In this document: piece after piece, positions 7,974 to 17,583 of the stretch
How the letters are laid out: each line of letters starts with the position of its first letter
Position numbering within the stretch: position 1 is the first letter of the stretch
Source of the DNA: Saccharibacillus endophyticus
GTDB lineage: Bacteria > Bacillota > Bacilli > Paenibacillales > Paenibacillaceae
Assembly (NCBI RefSeq): GCF_013185185.1
Contig: NZ_JAAZWE010000004.1
Coordinates: 203,758-267,757, forward strand
DNA: 64,000 nt
Direction of reading: 5' to 3'
The notes under the pieces: model-generated
Told to the model about the DNA's origin: nothing
What the model saw: the letters and a program-made list of their open reading frames with translations, nothing else
The model's database searches: none
Translations under genes and position numbers: made by a program

Positions 7974-10900
7974 GTAGGCTCTCCTTTATCTTCGGATTCG
8001 ATTTCCGCGATCGCGAAATCCGTCTCGACCTCGATCTGTCGCACGCCCAGGCCGTGCGTTTCCAGCGAAGCTCTGGCCAATGCTTCGCTTGGCAAAGGCA
8101 GCGCAAGTTCCGTTCGGGCCTTGACGGAAGTGATCATCCGACGTCCGAGTTCCAGCAGCTCGCGCACCGTGAACGGCTTGCGCAAATACTTGCCGCTCTC
8201 CGATTCGGCATATCCTTCGGGCGGATCAAGTGCCGAAGACACGATCACAGGAACGTTTCGCAAACTTTCGTCCGCGGCGAGATAACGGATGAAATCCCAA
8301 CCGCTTTGCTCGCCGGCCAGCGACAGATCCACCACGCACAGCCGCGGAGCGGCTTGGGCATTTCCCGCTTCCAGCGCGAGCAGCGCGGTCTCGGCTTCGG
8401 AGAATCGGCAGACCCGGAACGCCTCGCCGCGGAACGCTTCTTCGATCAAGCCGCCGAGGCTGTCGTCGTCTTCCAGGACCAATACCGCTCCCGCCGCGGA
8501 CGGCAGTTCGAGGAGCGGCAGCGCGAATCGGAACGCGCTGCCGACGCCGAGCGTCGAATCGAACGAAATCTCGCCGCCCAGTCCTTCGACCATCTCTTTC
8601 ACGATGGCAAGCCCCAGACCCGTGCCGCCGATCTGGCGGCGGTCGGAGTTGTCGACCCGGTAAAACTTGCCGAACAGTTGAGGCTTCGCTTCTTCGGGGA
8701 TGCCGAGCCCGTAATCCCGGATTTCGACGACCCAACGGTCCTCCGCTTCCGCCTCTTTCGAAGGCTCCCGCCGAATCTCGCAATCCACGAGCATTTTGCC
8801 CGGCGAGTATTTGATCGCGTTGCTCAGCAGATTGTGCAGCACTTGTTTCAAACGGTCACCGTCGCTGCGAACCACGCACGGTTCTTCCGGCAGCGTCAGC
8901 CGCACCTCGTGACCGGAACGCCCGTCCCATTGCGCCGCGATATCCGCCGTCAATTCTTTAAGGTTCAGCGGCAGCATGCGGTACGTCTGCTTGCCCGCTT
9001 CGATCCGCTGGAGATCGAGGAAGTCCCCGATCAATCCGGACAACCGGGTGGCTTCGCCGTGAATGGTCCTCAAGTACTTCTGCGCTTTCTCGGGCTTGAC
9101 CGTCCGGTTCAGCATGATTTCGGCGAAGCCGAGTATGCTCGCGAGCGGCGTCCGCAACTCGTGAGACACGACGCTGACGAACTCGTCCCGAAGCCGGTTG
9201 GTCTCTTCTTCTTCCGTCCGGTCGCGAAACACGAACAGGCGCACGTCGCCCCACAGCACGTCTTCGACCTTCTGGACATATACTTCGAAATACCGGGCGG
9301 AACGTCCGGGAGGCTCGAAAGCGTAACGTGCCCGCGTACCGTCCAGCCCGGAATCCAGCGCCAGACGGATCCGTTCGCCCGAGTCGTCCTCGATGCCGAA
9401 TTTCGAATTCATCTCGTCCATCGCGTCGGCGAAGTTGCGGCCCGAGCAGAAGATCGGGTCCAGCATCTCGCCGGTAATCTGATTGCACATCAGGATTTCG
9501 CCGGAAGGCGAGCAGACGACCAGCGCTTCGTGGATCGAGTCGATGACCTGCTGCGTGGAGTCGCGCTGGTGCAGCAAATTGCGCTTCTCCTTTTCCAAAT
9601 CCCGATTCAGGCGCTCCAGCTCCCGGCTCTGCCGCTGCCGCTCCGCCTGCGTCAACTGCGCCACCAACGCTCCGATAAATTGACGGATCATTCCGGCCGT
9701 CAATTCTTCTTCGCCGTCCGCGGAAGGCCGGTCGCCGTAAATGGTCAACAGCAAAAATCCGGCCGGACGCTCCTGTCCTCCCCCGTCGTAGACCGGGTAA
9801 TACGTATCCACAGCCGTCTCGTAAGCTCCGTGAACGCCTGCTTCCGCCCCGGAAACCGGACGCCGCCGCGTCACCGGACGATTCGCGGCGATCGCTTGCA
9901 GCGCCGGTCCGGCCGGTTCCCCGACGAATGCGGCTTGCGACGAGGCGGGATACCCGCTGCTGTACAGCAGCTCGTAGCGTTCTTCGCCGAAACGGGCACG
10001 GAACGCTTCGTCCGCGTAAGCTTCGGGGTGGTCGCCCGCAAGCGCGTCCGCCCGCCAACCTTCGGCGGGGGTGCGTCGGCTATCGCCGCTGCGCATGACG
10101 AGCATCGCCGCGTCGCGTCCGGTGACGAAAATAAGCTGACCGATCGCTTCCCGCAAAAAGTCGCCGAATTCCGTCAGGCCGACCAAAGCACGCTGATACG
10201 TGTTGATCGCTTCCAACTGCTCTTCGCGGCGGGTCAGACGTTCGAGCGCGCGTTCCAATTGTTCCCGCTGCTCAAGAATTTGCTCGTTCTGCGCTTCGAG
10301 CTCGTCGTTTTGCGCTTCGAGTTCTTCGCGCTGTTCCTCGATGTGCAGCAGATTGTTTTCCAGCTCGGCCTGCCTGCTGCGAATGCCTTCGGCCATGCGT
10401 CCGATTCCTTCGAACAGGCTGCCGATTTCGTTGCGGTGGGGCGCGGCGTCAAGCTCGACGATCTCGCCGCGTTCGATCCGGCCCACGGCCGACTCGGCTT
10501 GAACCACCGGCGATATGAACGATTTTCTCAAGTAACGGATCAGCAGCAGGGCGGCGGCCAGCGCCGCGATCAGAGCCGCTCCAGGCACGATCAAAACCAT
10601 GCGAGCCAAAAAGCGTCCCCGGTCGGTCAGTTCCACGATCCGATCCCTCTGTTGCCCGACAAGTCCCGAAAATTCGTCTTCCATCTGTCGCACGAGCGCG
10701 CTGCCTTCCGTTTGGGACAGCGTCTCGAGCGCGCCTTCGTTTCCGGCCGCGATCAATTGCAGCGCCTCGACGTAATACGATTCGAAGCGGCCGTTCATTT
10801 CGGAGAGCGGATCGATGTCCGATGCATTTTCCGCGGCGTAAGCGGCACTCAAACGATTGAACAACAGATCGTAATCGGCCCGTGCCGACGTTGCCCGGTT

Positions 10901-11146
10901 TTGCAAATCTTCCCTGCCGTAAGCCGCGTAAGCGCGCAGGTACGATACCGATTCCAAAAAAGCGCGCTCCGTGTCCTGAAGCAGGTTCAATCGTTCGATC
11001 CGATCATCGAGCTGAGCCGAAATGTCCGTATACTGCCGATGCACGCCCCATTCCACAGCCGCAAGCAGCAGTCCGAATACCAAAAACAAAGCCATTGTGC
11101 CGTAAGCGATCCGCCGCTGCAAACTTCCTCCGACCTTGCCGATCAT
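7970..11146 (-). CDS. Hybrid sensor histidine kinase (HAMP-GAF-PAS-HisKA-HATPase-REC)
   Basis: A 1058-residue membrane kinase. Two transmembrane segments (about 15-33 and 180-200) flank an extracellular helical sensor resembling a CHASE3/four-helix domain. Then come HAMP, a long Glu/Gln-rich coiled coil, a GAF-like region, a PAS-like domain (VIDSIHEALVVCS), the H box with His662 (SHELRTPLA), N box (NLLSNAIKYS), G boxes (DYGLGIPEE, GTGLGLAIVKE) and a C-terminal receiver (VLEDDDS, LCVVDLSLAG, LRKPF). The receiver makes it a hybrid kinase that needs an Hpt partner, which the next gene supplies. ATGA overlaps on both sides show translational coupling. The signal is unknown. Confidence 0.92.
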   Translation of the reverse strand: MIGKVGGSLQRRIAYGTMALFLVFGLLLAAVEWGVHRQYTDISAQLDDRIERLNLLQDTERAFLESVSYLRAYAAYGREDLQNRATSARADYDLLFNRLSAAYAAENASDIDPLSEMNGRFESYYVEALQLIAAGNEGALETLSQTEGSALVRQMEDEFSGLVGQQRDRIVELTDRGRFLARMVLIVPGAALIAALAAALLLIRYLRKSFISPVVQAESAVGRIERGEIVELDAAPHRNEIGSLFEGIGRMAEGIRSRQAELENNLLHIEEQREELEAQNDELEAQNEQILEQREQLERALERLTRREEQLEAINTYQRALVGLTEFGDFLREAIGQLIFVTGRDAAMLVMRSGDSRRTPAEGWRADALAGDHPEAYADEAFRARFGEERYELLYSSGYPASSQAAFVGEPAGPALQAIAANRPVTRRRPVSGAEAGVHGAYETAVDTYYPVYDGGGQERPAGFLLLTIYGDRPSADGEEELTAGMIRQFIGALVAQLTQAERQRQSRELERLNRDLEKEKRNLLHQRDSTQQVIDSIHEALVVCSPSGEILMCNQITGEMLDPIFCSGRNFADAMDEMNSKFGIEDDSGERIRLALDSGLDGTRARYAFEPPGRSARYFEVYVQKVEDVLWGDVRLFVFRDRTEEEETNRLRDEFVSVVSHELRTPLASILGFAEIMLNRTVKPEKAQKYLRTIHGEATRLSGLIGDFLDLQRIEAGKQTYRMLPLNLKELTADIAAQWDGRSGHEVRLTLPEEPCVVRSDGDRLKQVLHNLLSNAIKYSPGKMLVDCEIRREPSKEAEAEDRWVVEIRDYGLGIPEEAKPQLFGKFYRVDNSDRRQIGGTGLGLAIVKEMVEGLGGEISFDSTLGVGSAFRFALPLLELPSAAGAVLVLEDDDSLGGLIEEAFRGEAFRVCRFSEAETALLALEAGNAQAAPRLCVVDLSLAGEQSGWDFIRYLAADESLRNVPVIVSSALDPPEGYAESESGKYLRKPFTVRELLELGRRMITSVKARTELALPLPSEALARASLETHGLGVRQIEVETDFAIAEIESEDKGEPT

Positions 11147-11535
11147 GGAGCGCCTTCCCCGGTCAAGTCATGCACGATTTCCGTTAATTCCGCGGGGCTG
11201 AACGGTTTGGAGACGAATATCGAGACGCCGGCTTGCCGGGCCTCCTCGCGGTCTTTCTCCTCGGCTTTGGCTGTCAGCAGGATCACAGGCTTTTGCGCGT
11301 TAATCCCGCCTTCGGCCCGCAGCCAGCGGCAGACCTCGATTCCCGTCGCTTCGGGCATCATGTAATCGAGAATGACCAGATCGTACTCTCCGTAGCGCAA
11401 ACTGTCGATGGCAAGCCTGCCGTCTTCGGCTTCGTCGATATCGAATCCTTCCTCTTCAAGCGTCTCCGTCAACAGGAATCGAAGCACCATCTCGTCTTCG
11501 GCGATCAGTATTTTCTTGTTTCCCAATTTGGCCAC
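11143..11535 (-). CDS. Single-domain response regulator (CheY-like receiver)
   Basis: A 130-residue stand-alone receiver: acidic pocket (IAEDE), phosphoacceptor Asp in LVILDYMMPEATG, and the switch Thr/Lys pair (LLTAKAE, VSKPFS). There is no output domain. The called start is GTG 11535; a TTG seven residues... four codons downstream, with GGGGTGG before it, is an equally possible start. It is the first gene of the operon and overlaps the hybrid kinase by 4 bp (ATGA). It probably shuttles phosphate or acts through protein contact within the six-gene operon. Confidence 0.88.
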   Translation of the reverse strand: MAKLGNKKILIAEDEMVLRFLLTETLEEEGFDIDEAEDGRLAIDSLRYGEYDLVILDYMMPEATGIEVCRWLRAEGGINAQKPVILLTAKAEEKDREEARQAGVSIFVSKPFSPAELTEIVHDLTGEGAP

Positions 11536-11652
11536 CCCGTTCGTATACGGCTTCCGGACATTTGGAAACCGGTGGAATTTTCGGTTCTCTCTTAATCTTA
11601 CCCCAAAACTCGCTTTTCGTGCCGGATCGCTTACAAAGCTTCCGATGCCTTA

Positions 11653-11661
11653 TGGTATACT
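11653..11661 (+). promoter_or_regulatory. Probable extended -10 promoter of ccdC
   Basis: TGGTATACT (extended -10: TG, then TATACT at 11656-11661) lies about 50 bp before the ccdC start. A weak -35 like TTACAA sits about 19 bp upstream. Confidence 0.45.
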
Positions 11662-11714
11662 GAAAAAGACGCGCCCCGGCGCATTTCATTCTTTTACAGA
11701 GAAGAGGCCCATAG

Positions 11715-12251
11715 ATGATCGATTGGATCAATTCGATATTCGACAAATTCTTTTCCTTGAATCCGATCCTGCTCAGCGTGCTGTTCACCTTGTTCTTCGC
11801 GGGAATGGCGTTCATGGCGCTTTTCATGCGGATGAAAGCCAGCAAACGTCCGCTCACGGTTCGCAAGATCATGATGCCGCCGGTCGGGATGGCTACCGGA
11901 TTTTTCATGTTCGTCATTCGCGATATCCAGATTCCGTGGTTGGGCGCGTTGACGGCGTTTTTGGTGGGTTGGTTCCTGTTCGCTTATCCGCTCATACTCG
12001 GAACGAAGTTCGAGCAGGTCGGCAGCGATCTGTTCGTCAAAAGGTCCAAAGCTTTTCTGCTCATCCTCGTCGTGCTGATCGTGATCCGTCTGGCGCTGCA
12101 CGGCTACGTCGAGCAGTTCGTGACGCTCCCGCAGACCGGCGGCGTGTTCTTTATCCTCGCGTTCGGCATGATCCTGCATTGGAGGCTCAATATGCTGCTG
12201 CGGTTTAAGCGGATGACGCGGGGGACAAACGCGGGGACGGCAGGCGTCTGA
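11715..12251 (+). CDS. ccdC: CcdC family membrane protein (cytochrome c biogenesis-associated)
   Basis: A 178-residue integral membrane protein with about five hydrophobic segments. The family hallmark TVRKIMMPPVGMATGFFMFV and the later AFGMILHWRLNMLLRFKR match CcdC (DUF1453-type) of Bacillus. In Bacillus the gene sits in the ccdA-ccdB-ccdC cluster tied to cytochrome c maturation, but ccdC itself is dispensable and its molecular role is not clear. Here it stands alone, divergent from the phosphorelay operon. Ribosome site AGAAGAGG lies upstream of ATG 11715. Confidence 0.8.
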   Translation: MIDWINSIFDKFFSLNPILLSVLFTLFFAGMAFMALFMRMKASKRPLTVRKIMMPPVGMATGFFMFVIRDIQIPWLGALTAFLVGWFLFAYPLILGTKFEQVGSDLFVKRSKAFLLILVVLIVIRLALHGYVEQFVTLPQTGGVFFILAFGMILHWRLNMLLRFKRMTRGTNAGTAGV

Positions 12252-12267
12252 AGGTAGGAGACGCTTC

Positions 12268-12350
12268 GGGAAAAATTCGTTCAAGGCGCTGTCTCACGCA
12301 GAAAGCTTACAGCTTTCCGCGTTCAAAGGCGCCATTCACTGAATTTTCCC
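12268..12350. repeat. Structured intergenic element A (large imperfect inverted repeat)
   Basis: Outer arms GGGAAAAATTC (12268-12278) and GAATTTTCCC (12341-12350) enclose a perfect inner hairpin GAAAGCT-tac-AGCTTTC (12301-12317). The layout resembles the elements at 17334-17512 and 21522-21657: an outer stem of the type GGGARAAATTC/GAATTTYTCCC and a short inner hairpin, placed just downstream of a gene. Confidence 0.45.
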
Positions 12351-12404
12351 CTCCGCTGCGTCCTCTCGTTTAAGTGGGGTTCAGAAGAAAAATCAATAAA
12401 GATT

Positions 12405-12434
12405 AAAGACGGAACCTTCGGGTTTCGTCTTTTT
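12405..12434 (+). terminator. Intrinsic terminator downstream of ccdC
   Basis: Hairpin AAAGACGGAACC-ttcg-GGTTTCGTCTTT followed by T residues on the plus strand. Confidence 0.7.
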
Positions 12435-12544
12435 GGTTGGCGACTTTTTATAGGCAAGAAGCGTTAAGCTGTTCAATCGTGACGAACCGTGCGTTTGCAT
12501 TTGATTCGCTACCGGGACTATCCGCAGCTTTCCTTTTTTTCTAT

Positions 12545-12592
12545 AAAAAAACGAGGAACGGCAAAGCCTTTCGGCCCCGTTCCTCGTTTTTT
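12545..12592. terminator. Bidirectional terminator between ccdC and the phospho-beta-glucosidase gene
   Basis: Perfect 16-bp arms: AAAAAACGAGGAACGG (12546-12561) and CCGTTCCTCGTTTTTT (12577-12592). T runs occur in both directions. It serves mainly the minus-strand gene ending at 12632. Confidence 0.8.
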
Positions 12593-12631
12593 CAAAAGCT
12601 CAGTCCAACAATCATTCACTGCAAATTCAGC

Positions 12632-14146
<1,515 letters not shown>

Positions 14147-14167
14147 TCAAGCGTAAGGAGAGACGTT

Positions 14168-15439
14168 ATGTCCAATCTTGAACAAATCGCGAAACTTTCC
14201 GGCTTTTCCAAGGCGACGGTCTCGCGCGTATTGAACAAATCCCGCCATGTCAGCCCCGGGACGAGGGAAAAAATTCTGCAGGTCATCCGGGAAATGGACT
14301 ACGTGCCGAACCGCAACGCCGTATCTCTTTCCAAAGGCAAAACGCTTCAAATCGGCATGATTACGGCAGGCATTACCGAAGTCATCCTTCCTTTCATGAC
14401 CAGCTTCGTCGAAGTCGCGGCGGAACACGGTTTCCAAACGATCATCTATACCTCGGACTCGGATCGCGACCGGGAGCTGCAAGCGTTTGAAGATCTGAAG
14501 CAAAAAAGGGTCGACGGACTGCTTATCATTACCTGCGTCAACGAACTGTCCGTCGTCAGCTCGTACGGCAAATACGGCCCGATCGTGTCGTGGCAGCGAA
14601 TGGATCGACCGGATATTCCTTCCGTGGCCATGGACCAATATGACGGTTACGCGCTGGCGATCGAGCATCTGCTTGCGCGCGGCGTAACGAAGATTGCCAA
14701 TGCGTTCGGCCGCCCGAGCAGCCTGAATACGCTGCGTCGAATTCAGGCCTACGAGGATAAAATGACCGCAAGCGGCCTTCCGATTCGGCAGGATTGGTAC
14801 TTCAATGCCGTCTATCACCTCGAGGACGGTCAAGAAGTCGTCCGCCGCCTGCTCGGCGCGCCTTCGCAGCGTCTGACGGATGCGCATGCCAGACGCGAAG
14901 CGGCAGCGGGCGAGCCCGGCGTGCTGGAAACGTATGCGCAAGCTTCGAATCCACGCTCTACCGACGATCGCGCTTCCCGTCCTCGCTTGGAATGGACGGA
15001 AGAAGAAGCAGCGTCGAAACCGGAGCGCTCTCGCGGACGCGCCTGTGCCGACCCCGATAACGAGGGGCCTGTGCGTCCGTTCGAGCGCGAGCATCCCTTC
15101 GGCGAGGCATCGACGCAGTTCGGATCGGACGACACGGAGTCTCAAGCGCAAGCAAGAGATTCTGATGAACTGCCCCAAGCCGTCGTCTGCGCCAATGACT
15201 ATGTCGCCGCAGGCATTCTGAGCGAAGCTCGACGAATGGGCTGGGATGTTCCGGCCAAGCTTCGGATCGTCAGCTTCGACAATATGCAGATCGCAGGCAC
15301 GCTGGGCTTGACCAGCGTTCAGAACCCGATTCGCGATCAAGCTTATAACGCTTTTGCTTTGCTGTCTCCCAACCTGCTCGGTCAGCAAATCCCTCTGAAA
15401 CCGCTAGGTTTCAGCCTCGCCGTACGCGAAACGACTTGA
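14168..15439 (+). CDS. LacI-family regulator with a large internal insertion
   Basis: Start ATG 14168 (AAGGAG seven bases upstream) gives 423 residues, about 90 more than normal for the family. Residues 1-55 hold the helix-turn-helix (LEQIAKLSGFSKATVSRVLN) and hinge (VPNRNAVSLSKGKT). The periplasmic-binding-protein-like core runs to about residue 230 (VVRRLLG) and resumes at about 334 (ELPQAVVCANDYVAAGILS, SFDNMQIAG). Between them lie about 100 residues of charged, Ala/Arg/Glu/Asp/Ser-rich, apparently disordered sequence. The reading frame is intact and the core continues correctly, so this is an insertion rather than a frameshift. It probably represses the divergent bglA. Confidence 0.88.
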   Translation: MSNLEQIAKLSGFSKATVSRVLNKSRHVSPGTREKILQVIREMDYVPNRNAVSLSKGKTLQIGMITAGITEVILPFMTSFVEVAAEHGFQTIIYTSDSDRDRELQAFEDLKQKRVDGLLIITCVNELSVVSSYGKYGPIVSWQRMDRPDIPSVAMDQYDGYALAIEHLLARGVTKIANAFGRPSSLNTLRRIQAYEDKMTASGLPIRQDWYFNAVYHLEDGQEVVRRLLGAPSQRLTDAHARREAAAGEPGVLETYAQASNPRSTDDRASRPRLEWTEEEAASKPERSRGRACADPDNEGPVRPFEREHPFGEASTQFGSDDTESQAQARDSDELPQAVVCANDYVAAGILSEARRMGWDVPAKLRIVSFDNMQIAGTLGLTSVQNPIRDQAYNAFALLSPNLLGQQIPLKPLGFSLAVRETT

Positions 15440-15471
15440 ACGCATGACACTCAAGAAAGGAGCCGATTCAT

Positions 15472-17241
15472 TTGAGGCCCAGCACCACCTCTGCATTAAA
15501 AGTAACATCCGCTATATTACTGGTTCTGATCCTGATCGGTCTTGCCTTTTTGCTGCTCAGGGATCGGCCCGCAACCACAAATACCGTAAGTTCTTCCGCT
15601 TATTCAAACAACGAGACTCAAAACATGAACGCCGATTCAGTAAAAGATCAGATCGCTGCCATCGTTTCTTTGGCCCGGGAAGGCCAGGTCGAGACCTCGG
15701 GCTTCATCGTCGGAGAAACAACCCAAAACGAAGTCGTCGCGAAGTGGCGGACCCCTGAACAGACCTCGGAAAACGGCGGAATGGTATTTGCGGAATATCC
15801 GGCAAACTTCGCGACATTCGGTTATCGCGACGATATCGCGATCGATCTGCGTTCCGACGATCCGGCGCTGCAAAAGATTCATTATTTGGATCTTCTCGCC
15901 GAACTCGGCGATGCGGATCGCGTGACGACGTACAGCGACGACGCCGTCGATCAAATTATTTTGGGGTATGACTTGCCTGGCGGATACACGCTAAGATGGA
16001 TCTTCCCGAAGCCGTGGAGCGGTTCCGGGAATGAAACGGAAACTGCCGGAAATCCGGTGCTCGACCATATTTCATTGCTCGGCCCGGCGAAAAACGCTGC
16101 GGCGGATGCCCCCGATGTCGCCGTTCCGGCAAAGCCCGAACACCCCGCCGATACGGCGGATAGTCCCTCGGACGACTCGGCGCAAGCAGCATCCGACGAT
16201 TCCGCTTTGAAACCTTCCGAAGAGGTGACCGCATTGCTCGACAACATGACGTTGGACGAGAAAATCGGCCAGATGATCGTCGCGGGCGTAGAGGGCACTT
16301 CGCTACGCGAAGAAGACCGCACGCTGCTTCATGACCACGGCGTAGGCGGCGTAATCCTTTATGCGGACAATATCGACTCGGCGGCGCAAACGAAGTCTTT
16401 TGTGAATGAGATCAAAGCCGCCAATCGGGAAAAGGAACTTCCCTTGTTTATCAGCGTCGATCAGGAAGGCGGACGCGTAGCGCGGTTAAAAGGCGTAGCG
16501 AAAGTGCCGACGGCAGGAAAAGTAGGCAAGGAAAACGACGCAGCCTATGCACGCTCTATCGGCGAACTGCTGGGCGATCAGTTGCTCTCCCAGGGCTTCA
16601 ACCTCGACTATGCGCCCGTGCTTGACGTGAACAGCAACCCGGATAATCCCGTAATCGGCGACCGCTCGTTCGGCAGTAGCGCCGCTCTGGTCTCCAAGCT
16701 CGGAATCGCGGTCATGCAGGGCCTTGAGTCGAAGAACGTTATCCCTGTAGTCAAACATTTCCCCGGCCACGGCGACACCTCCGTCGATTCGCATATCGCG
16801 CTTCCGGTCGTGAACAAAAGTCTGGACGAACTGGACAAGCTGGAGTTGATTCCTTTTAAAAAGGCGATCGCCGAAGGCGCAGACGTCGTGATGATCGCCC
16901 ACATTCTCCTTCCGAAGCTCGACAGCGAGTATCCGTCATCCCTGTCCAAAGCCGTCATTACCGATCTCTTGCGCAGCCGCCTCGGCTTTGACGGCGTAGT
17001 CATGACCGACGACATGACCATGGGCGCCATCGCAGAAAATTACGGCCTGGGCGAAGCCTCCGTCCATTCCGTTCAAGCCGGAAGCGACATCCTGCTTGTT
17101 GCCCACCGCGCCGATAACGCCATCGCGGCAATCGAAGCCGTCAAGCAAGCCGTTGCGGAAGGTAAAATCTCCGAGAAACGTATCGACGAAAGCGTAGCCA
17201 GAATCGTCGCTCTTAAGCAGAAATATCTGCTGAATAATTAA
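15472..17241 (+). CDS. Membrane-anchored DUF4309-GH3 (NagZ-type beta-N-acetylhexosaminidase) fusion
   Basis: A 589-residue protein starting at TTG 15472 (AAAGGAG nine bases before). One N-terminal membrane anchor (about 10-29) is followed by a DUF4309/YjgB-like domain (about 60-200; GFIVGETTQNEVVAKW, LPGGYTLRWIFP), an Ala/Asp/Ser-rich linker, and a GH3 domain (about 245-589) with FISVDQEGGRVARL, KHFPGHGDTSVDSH (general acid His) and the nucleophile Asp in GVVMTDDMTMGA. NagZ-type GH3 enzymes remove GlcNAc from peptidoglycan fragments. The anchor suggests work outside the membrane. A second GH3 gene lies at 60581-62326. Confidence 0.88.
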   Translation: MRPSTTSALKVTSAILLVLILIGLAFLLLRDRPATTNTVSSSAYSNNETQNMNADSVKDQIAAIVSLAREGQVETSGFIVGETTQNEVVAKWRTPEQTSENGGMVFAEYPANFATFGYRDDIAIDLRSDDPALQKIHYLDLLAELGDADRVTTYSDDAVDQIILGYDLPGGYTLRWIFPKPWSGSGNETETAGNPVLDHISLLGPAKNAAADAPDVAVPAKPEHPADTADSPSDDSAQAASDDSALKPSEEVTALLDNMTLDEKIGQMIVAGVEGTSLREEDRTLLHDHGVGGVILYADNIDSAAQTKSFVNEIKAANREKELPLFISVDQEGGRVARLKGVAKVPTAGKVGKENDAAYARSIGELLGDQLLSQGFNLDYAPVLDVNSNPDNPVIGDRSFGSSAALVSKLGIAVMQGLESKNVIPVVKHFPGHGDTSVDSHIALPVVNKSLDELDKLELIPFKKAIAEGADVVMIAHILLPKLDSEYPSSLSKAVITDLLRSRLGFDGVVMTDDMTMGAIAENYGLGEASVHSVQAGSDILLVAHRADNAIAAIEAVKQAVAEGKISEKRIDESVARIVALKQKYLLNN

Positions 17242-17333
17242 GGCTTTGCTATAAGCCGCCTACCCACTCCTGAACATGAAATAGCCTCTGGCGTAAGCCG
17301 TAGGTAAGGATGCCTAGAAAGCATAACGTAGCT

Positions 17334-17512
17334 GGAAGCCAGAAAACGGAGAGAAAAATTCAGTGTAGGTGAAGGCTTTCGGAGAAAGCCACTTCGAGAG
17401 CATATGCTTAGCGTTCGCCTTTGAAATCGGGAAAATTACACTTTAAATTTAATCCTTTTCCCGATTTCAACACGCGACCGGAACGAATTTCTCTTGGAGC
17501 TTTCTGGCTTCC
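17334..17512. repeat. Structured intergenic element B (long inverted repeat with inner hairpins)
   Basis: Outer arms GGAAGCCAGAAA (17334-17345) and TTTCTGGCTTCC (17501-17512) are perfect; GAGAAAAATTC and GAATTTCTC extend the stem. Inside are a tight GGCTTTC-gga-GAAAGCC hairpin, then ACTTCGAGAGCATATGCT, and a perfect 15-bp stem TTGAAATCGGGAAAA (17421-17435) with its complement (17456-17470). The hairpin-plus-ACTTCG-GCATA block recurs in element C. Could be a mobile palindromic repeat or a structured RNA. Confidence 0.55.
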
Positions 17513-17543
17513 CTGCCGAAGTCACTTTCGAAGCCATACCAAA

Positions 17544-17570
17544 GCCTCCGGCAGACGCCGGAGGCTTTTT
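17544..17570 (+). terminator. Terminator between the convergent GH3 and beta-helix genes
   Basis: GCCTCCGGC-agac-GCCGGAGGC followed by TTTTT (plus strand). It lies 14 bp from the stop of the converging gene and may stop both. Confidence 0.75.
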
Positions 17571-17583
17571 CAGGTCAAACTAT

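Noticed and set aside
8054..11365. Very long plus-strand open frame (1103 codons) opposite the hybrid kinase
   Set aside because: It is antisense to a kinase with clear domain motifs, is Arg/His/Gln-rich with no recognisable domain, and arises from codon bias in GC-rich coding DNA. The same holds for the long opposite-strand frames at 3735-5324, 6351-7811, 12437-14095, 50662-52518 and 60971-62485.
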